A DNA stretch of 64,000 nt. Source: Synechococcus sp. JA-2-3B'a(2-13). GTDB lineage: Bacteria; Cyanobacteriota; Cyanobacteriia; Thermostichales; Thermostichaceae. The stretch is from the NCBI RefSeq assembly GCF_000013225.1, contig NC_007776.1, positions 143,277 to 207,276 on the forward strand, in the 5' to 3' direction. Below the pieces are notes generated by a model. That model did no database searches, had not been told where the DNA came from, and was given only the letters and a program-made list of their open reading frames with translations. Shown here in pieces: positions 59,889 through 64,000 of this stretch (position 1 is its first letter; each line of letters begins with the position of its first letter). The position numbers and the translations under genes are program-made.

Positions 59889-61112
59889 ATGGCTGAGTCT
59901 TTGTTTTCTCCAAGCCCCACTGCCGCGCGGGAGGATCCCTCCTACATCCTTCAGCTTGAGGGCATCAGCAAGGGGTTTCCCGGCCAGCGGCAGTTGGTTT
60001 TGCGGGAAGTCGAGTTTCGCCTGCCCCAAGGAGACATCCTCAGCATTGTGGGCCCATCAGGTTGTGGGAAAACCACCTTATTGCGCACCATTGCCGGATT
60101 TGAGCAGCCGGATAGCGGGCGGATCCTGCTGGGGGGGCAGGTTGTGGCTGGGGAGGGGCAGTGGATCCCACCGGAGCGACGGGGAGTGGGGCTGGTGTTT
60201 CAGGATTTTGCCCTGTTTCCCCACTTGAACGTGTTGGCCAATGTGATGTTTGGCCTCCGACCCACTACCCCGTTTGCGTCGGCGGCAGGGGGTGGCAATC
60301 GCTCCTCCTCAACTGAGTTGCGAGCTGAGTTGCAAGGCGCTGCCCAACAGGCGCGGGAACGCGCTTACGAGGTGTTGCGGTTGGTGGGCCTGGAAGACTA
60401 CACCCATCGTTATCCCCACGAGCTTTCGGGTGGGCAACAGCAGCGAGTGGCTTTGGCGCGGGCTTTGGCCCCCAAGCCCAGCTTAATTCTGTTGGATGAG
60501 CCGCTGAGCAATTTGGATGTGCAGGTGCGCTACTATCTGCGGGAAGAAATCCGCAAAATCCTCAAGCAAACCCAGACCTCGGCCATTTTTGTCACCCACG
60601 ACCAAGAGGAGGCTCTCTGCCTTTCCGACTGGGTGGCGGTGATGCGGGAAGGCCGTATTGAGCAATGGGGATCCCCGGAGGAGGTTTACCGGGAGCCGGC
60701 TACTCGCTTCGTGGCAGAGTTTATTACCCAGGCCAACTTTCTGCGCTGTGAGCGGCGGGAGTTTGGTTGGCAGGCTGAAGAGCTGCTGCACATCCCATTC
60801 CAGGCTTTGAGGGATCAGCCCGACCCCAGCTTGCGCTGCGCAGAGTTGATGGTTCGACAGGAGGAGTTGCATTTGCATCCTGATCCTCAGGGCGGCATTG
60901 TCATTCGGGATCGACAGTTTTTGGGGCGAGAGTACCGCTATTCCCTGATCACAGCAGCCGGCAAAGAATTGCACGCCCTAGCCCGGGAAGCCCTGCCTGT
61001 GGGCGCGCGGGTTCACATTGCTGTTGGGCAAGGTCGGCTGTTCCCCCTCGCTGAGGGGTCCTCCGTGGCTGAAAAAGAGCCAAATCGCGCAAAAAGTAAA
61101 AGTGTTGCCTGA
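59889..61112 (+). CDS. ABC transporter ATPase (iron(III)/polyamine class)
   Basis: A 407-residue ATPase of the CysA/PotA/FbpC group. Walker A GPSGCGKTTLLRTIAGFE, Q-loop FQDFALFPHLNVLANV, signature LSGGQQQRVALARALAPKP and Walker B LILLDEPLSNLDVQVR are intact, and ATRFVAEFITQANFL marks a C-terminal TOBE-like regulatory domain (residues 290-390). An insertion of about 30 residues lies before the signature region (residues 125-155). No permease or binding protein is adjacent; the orphan permease pair at 510-2260 is of the matching class. ATG 59889. Confidence 0.85.
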   Translation: MAESLFSPSPTAAREDPSYILQLEGISKGFPGQRQLVLREVEFRLPQGDILSIVGPSGCGKTTLLRTIAGFEQPDSGRILLGGQVVAGEGQWIPPERRGVGLVFQDFALFPHLNVLANVMFGLRPTTPFASAAGGGNRSSSTELRAELQGAAQQARERAYEVLRLVGLEDYTHRYPHELSGGQQQRVALARALAPKPSLILLDEPLSNLDVQVRYYLREEIRKILKQTQTSAIFVTHDQEEALCLSDWVAVMREGRIEQWGSPEEVYREPATRFVAEFITQANFLRCERREFGWQAEELLHIPFQALRDQPDPSLRCAELMVRQEELHLHPDPQGGIVIRDRQFLGREYRYSLITAAGKELHALAREALPVGARVHIAVGQGRLFPLAEGSSVAEKEPNRAKSKSVA

Positions 61113-61400
61113 GTCGGGGTTCTTTTGCACACCTTTAGCAACCCATCTTCCCCGCGACACGAAAGCCTTCGCCCCAGATAGGGCTTAGACTGGCAAGACG
61201 GTGGTCCAGGCTGGTAGCTCCCTCTGGAGGGACAAACTGGGTAGGCTGTTGGTGGAGCATGCCTCTAACCCCCAAAACCCTGAACTTTGCTGAATTTACT
61301 GAGCTTTAGGCGGTTTGGCAAAAGTCATTGAGAGGGATATAGTAGACCAAGTTTCCCCCTGATCCTTGAGTCCACCGCAACGGTTGCCGGGAAGTGAAGG
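61113..61400. other. Gap between the ABC ATPase gene and repeat copy B
   Basis: No credible gene. A small inverted repeat, CTCCCTCTGGAGGGA, near 61221-61235 again resembles IS605-type end hairpins. Otherwise nothing recognised. Confidence 0.35.
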
Positions 61401-61551
61401 GGGAAAGCGCTCGGGGGGTATTCCTCAGGGCTTTGCGGGATACCGCCTTCCTGTTTGGACTCCGTCCCGCTGACGCGAACAGAGATAGGCAGGATGCGAT
61501 CGCTTCTTTCCTGAACCATGTTCAGGAGAGTTCAGCGTGAATGTATCAGGA
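61401..61551 (+). repeat. Dispersed repeat, copy B
   Basis: It matches 3547-3672 (minus strand). The 18-base identical block GCTTTGCGGGATACCGCC is at 61430-61447; the 3' block at 61518-61551 agrees at 31 of 34 positions. An extra segment containing GACTCCGTCCCGCTGACGCG and a GCGATCGC palindrome lies between the blocks. It directly precedes the nrtR-like gene and may contain its promoter and start region. Confidence 0.7.
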
Positions 61552-61565
61552 TTCAGTGCCAAGCT

Positions 61566-62309
61566 ATGCAGGGATCCCGCATCGTGGCAGGCCCATTGGA
61601 GAACCGGATCGCCTTGGCGGAGTTCCGGGTGGGCGTGGATGCGGTCATTTTCTCCATCGACACTGAGCAGAATCGCCTCCTGGTGCTGCTGGTGCGGCGG
61701 CGGGAGGATCCCTTCCGCGGTTGCTGGGCCCTGCCAGGAACACTGGTGCGGCGCTCAGAATCCCTAGAAGCAGCGGCCTACCGCATCTTGGCCGAGAAGA
61801 TTCGTGTTAGGAACCTCTATCTGGAGCAGCTCTACACCTTTGGGGGGCCGGAACGGGATCCCCGCGAGGCCGAGGATGGCTATGGAGTGCGCTACCTGTC
61901 GGTCAGCTACTTTGCCCTGGTGCGGTTCCAGGATGCTGAATTGCTGGCAGACGGAGTGGAGGGCATTGCCTGGTATCCCGCCGACCAGATTCCCCCCTTG
62001 GCCTTTGACCACGAAGAGATTTGCCGCTATGCCCGCCGTCGCCTCTGCGCCAAGTTGGAGTACAGCCCGATTGCCTTTGACATTTTGCCCGCCACCTTCA
62101 CGCTAGGGGAGGTCTATCAGCTCTACGGCACCGTTTTGGGCGAGGGGTTCTCCGACTACTCCAATTTTCGCGCCCGCCTACTGAAACTGGGTATCTTGCA
62201 AGATACCGGCCAGAAAAGTTCCCAAGGAACAGGCAGACCGGCAACCCTCTACCGTTTTGATGCGGCTGCTTTCGAGAAAATCCGTCATAAGCCGATGGTG
62301 TTTGTCTGA
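61566..62309 (+). CDS. nrtR: NrtR-type Nudix-related transcriptional regulator
   Basis: A 247-residue regulator of NAD metabolism. The N-terminal domain is Nudix-like (VGVDAVIFSI, LVLLVRRREDPFRGCWALPG), but the Nudix box is degenerate (RSESLEAAAYRILAEKI in place of REUxEE), as expected for NrtR, which binds ADP-ribose without hydrolysis. The C-terminal winged helix has FTLGEVYQLYGTVLGEGFSD and a basic TGRPATLYRF. I start at ATG 61566; an ATG at 61518 lies inside repeat copy B. No NAD biosynthesis gene is adjacent. Confidence 0.78.
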   Translation: MQGSRIVAGPLENRIALAEFRVGVDAVIFSIDTEQNRLLVLLVRRREDPFRGCWALPGTLVRRSESLEAAAYRILAEKIRVRNLYLEQLYTFGGPERDPREAEDGYGVRYLSVSYFALVRFQDAELLADGVEGIAWYPADQIPPLAFDHEEICRYARRRLCAKLEYSPIAFDILPATFTLGEVYQLYGTVLGEGFSDYSNFRARLLKLGILQDTGQKSSQGTGRPATLYRFDAAAFEKIRHKPMVFV

Positions 62310-62981
62310 AGGCCGTCTGAGGGATCCCGGCTCGCCAAGGCCAAGCTGGCCAGATCGGTTGGTATAGATTGGCTTTTATTCAAAGGGAGTTCCATTACAT
62401 GACCACCTAGACAAAGGTTTATGCCTTGATCATGGTCATTTCAAGTTAGGCTGAGACACTTCCCAACTACTCCGCGTCGCTTCCACAACTATCCTCAACC
62501 CCTCTTCCAATGGAACAGTTTCATTCCTCGTTAAAATGACTACAGTCGTTTCAGGTTAGGGTGAGACGCCTAGGCTACTGAGAAAAGCTTTCTAGCCCTT
62601 TGCATTATTGCTCCGCAACGCTGACGCGACCAAGGTTTTAGGTGTGGGTGCAGTGTCCTAGTTTGAATCAAAGTGACCATATAGGATAGGAGCAGCCTGG
62701 TCATGACGCACTCAACTATCCCGGGAACCTTGCCAAGACAAATCTTTTGATGGATGCCGTAGAAGCCTGCTTCAGCACGGCTCAGATGCTTTCGGTGCCG
62801 TCCCCAAACTGCCTAGCGCTGCGGTTGGCTGAGCGAAGGTCTCAGGCCGGGATCCCAAGGGACAGTTCCTTTGGCGAACGCTCCGTGTAGTAGCAATGGA
62901 ACAGGCTGAGGTCACCAGCAGCCTGGGGGCTGTGCTAAGATCAGAGACCATGACAGGTGTTGTTTCAGGAGTTCTCCAAGC
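62310..62981. other. 672-bp non-coding gap with a partial direct repeat
   Basis: No convincing gene. Two segments, 62435-62459 and 62546-62570, share the pattern TTTCARGTTAGGSTGAGAC (21 of 25 positions); they are about 111 bp apart. The part 62760-62940 has several short blocks of bases that look like decayed mobile DNA but match nothing I can name. The trxA promoter must lie in the last 100 bp. Confidence 0.45.
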
Positions 62982-63323
62982 ATGTCTGCAGCAATAGATA
63001 TCGCTGATGCTACCTTTGAGGCAGAGGTGCTGCGCAGCGATATTCCAGTTCTGGTTGATTTTTGGGCACCTTGGTGTGGCCCCTGTCGGATGGTGGCTCC
63101 TGTGGTTCAGGAGATAGCTGAGCAGTATGTTGGCAAAGTTAAGGTTGTAAAAATCAACACCGACGAGAACCCTCAAACTGCCAGCCAGTACGGTATTCGC
63201 AGCATTCCCACCCTGATGTTGTTCAAGGGCGGCCAGAAAGTGGATGTGGTGGTCGGCGCCGTACCCAAGGCAACTCTAACCACGATTTTGGAAAAGCACT
63301 TCGACACACCTGCCGAAGCCTGA
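62982..63323 (+). CDS. trxA: Thioredoxin
   Basis: A 113-residue thioredoxin with the canonical active site WCGPC (C32, C35) in [16 protein letters not shown], the structural cis-proline in [11 protein letters not shown] and normal length. It delivers electrons for disulfide reduction, including Calvin cycle and peroxiredoxin partners. m-type by general appearance. ATG 62982. A hairpin follows at 63358-63378. Confidence 0.95.
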   Translation: MSAAIDIADATFEAEVLRSDIPVLVDFWAPWCGPCRMVAPVVQEIAEQYVGKVKVVKINTDENPQTASQYGIRSIPTLMLFKGGQKVDVVVGAVPKATLTTILEKHFDTPAEA

Positions 63324-63357
63324 GGGCTATGCCTTGGGTGTTTCAGAATGTAACTTT

Positions 63358-63378
63358 TGGGTTCTGGATTAGAACCCA
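63358..63378 (+). terminator. Hairpin after trxA
   Basis: TGGGTTCT and AGAACCCA pair in an eight-base stem with the loop GGATT. A short T stretch follows after seven bases (GCTGCCATTTT), so this could be a weak intrinsic terminator. Confidence 0.5.
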
Positions 63379-63437
63379 GCTGCCATTTTGTGCCGAGAAC
63401 TGATTAAAGTAATTCCAGAGAACTTTAGGATCCCAGC

Positions 63438-64000
63438 TTGACCGATTCCGTTTCTTCCCTTCTGCAAGAAGTTTTTTCCAACGCTGAGACCCGCCTAAAG
63501 CAGTTGGAGTATCATCCCAACCGGACGGCCTGGCTGCGTATTTTGCAGTCGCTGCAGCGCATGGGATCCCTGGAGCTGAGCCGTTTAGATGCCAAGATCT
63601 TGGCGGCTACTCTTGAGGATCTGGAGCAGGGGTTTGCCGCCTTCCAAAACTATGCCCACCAACGCAAGATCACCGTTTTCGGGTCGGCACGACTGGGGCC
63701 AGAAAGTCCCGAATATCGCCAGGCCCAGTTGTTCGCCTACTGCATCAGTCAACGGGGATTCATGGTCATGACGGGGGGCGGCGGGGGCATTATGGAAGCC
63801 GGCAACCGAGGGGCAGGGCTGGAAAACTCTTTTGGGCTCAATATCCAGCTTCCCTTTGAGCAAATGGCCAATCCCGTTATTGCTGCCAGCGATCGGGTCA
63901 TCAACTTCAAGTATTTCTTTTCGCGCAAGCTCTTTTTTGTTAAAGAAACCGACGCGCTGGTGCTTTTTCCCGGCGGTTTCGGCACTCAGGATGAAGCCTT
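63438..64000 (+). CDS. LOG-family nucleotide 5'-monophosphate phosphoribohydrolase-like protein, partial
   Basis: The gene runs off the end of the window after 187 codons. ITVFGSARLGPESPEYRQAQ, GGGGGIMEAGNRGA, and PGGFGTQDEA (PGGxGTxxE) are the LOG/lysine-decarboxylase-like family motifs, which hydrolyse nucleoside 5'-monophosphates to free base and ribose phosphate in cytokinin activation or purine housekeeping. The frame is closed by a TAG at 63426, and the first available start is TTG 63438 with AGGA eight bases upstream; ATG 63561 is the next. The first 60 residues are a helical extension typical of cyanobacterial members. Confidence 0.85.
   Translation, partial: MTDSVSSLLQEVFSNAETRLKQLEYHPNRTAWLRILQSLQRMGSLELSRLDAKILAATLEDLEQGFAAFQNYAHQRKITVFGSARLGPESPEYRQAQLFAYCISQRGFMVMTGGGGGIMEAGNRGAGLENSFGLNIQLPFEQMANPVIAASDRVINFKYFFSRKLFFVKETDALVLFPGGFGTQDEA

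Noticed and set aside
59889-61112. Assigning the ATPase to the permease pair at 510-2260
   Set aside because: Same transporter class, but 58 kb apart with no shared regulation visible; kept only as a possibility.
62760-63176. Open frames in the gap before trxA, on either strand
   Set aside because: One overlaps trxA antisense; others are short, interrupted and have no domains.
1-64000. tRNA or rRNA genes
   Set aside because: Read through the gaps on both strands and saw no cloverleaf-like sequence or rRNA segments; a covariance-model search would be decisive.

Overview
The window is a dense, GC-rich stretch of a cyanobacterial chromosome. Cyanobacterial markers are psbU, apcD, a CpcD-fold linker-like protein, ferredoxin-dependent sulfite reductase, a PAM68-like assembly factor and several cyanobacterial conserved families (DUF4079, DUF3143, DUF1997, DUF190). 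The palindrome GGGATCCC is extremely frequent in genes, in gaps and inside the CRISPR repeat, while the usual cyanobacterial palindrome GCGATCGC was seen only once. Together with a complete C-P lyase (phn) cluster this points, from memory and without a database search, to a hot-spring Synechococcus of the Yellowstone OS-B'/JA-2-3B'a type; the OS-A relative is reported to lack the phn cluster.

Layout. 1-13081: end of a CpdA-like phosphoesterase, two ABC permeases, a DUF39 protein, csaB, an Rpn-type nuclease, psbU, gcvP, a lipoprotein, an SRPBCC protein, a peroxiredoxin and an ABC1 kinase. 13082-15983: leader, 35-repeat CRISPR array with no cas genes in the window, and one decayed repeat. 15974-29417: cfa, then sufE-znuACB behind a Zur-like palindrome, a matrixin-like protease, rpmF, J-domain/DUF3143/gloB genes, a minus-strand ion group (MFS, DUF190, crcB, antiporter-USP), DUF1997 and hisIE. 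29558-37634: phnCDEGHIJKLM, tightly overlapping, preceded by an 11-bp-period PHO-box-like repeat. 37675-64000: a deacetylase/phosphodiester-glycosidase fusion, CpcD-like protein, GIDE protein, response regulator, Uma2, glycosyltransferase, STAS, TPR, ferredoxin-cyclase-like fusion, sir, an ABC exporter, larC, PAM68-like, rpsO, HEAT protein, apcD, pilT, folE, SDR, ABC ATPase, nrtR, trxA and a LOG-family gene cut by the window end.

Mobile DNA is represented only by decayed pieces of IS200/IS605-type tnpB (around 3827, 21319-21674, 40910-40974, 42861-43423). A further dispersed repeat of about 130-150 bp occurs in two copies (3547-3672 and 61401-61551).

Most notable points: the phn operon encodes a PhnJ that keeps only two cysteines in the whole protein and lacks two of the four positions used for the Fe-S cluster and thiyl radical in the E. 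coli enzyme; two CRISPR spacers share 19 nt as if cut from overlapping protospacers; sufE and zinc uptake appear to be one Zur-type regulon; and a 2Fe-2S ferredoxin domain is fused to a cyclase-like domain that has lost its metal-binding aspartates.
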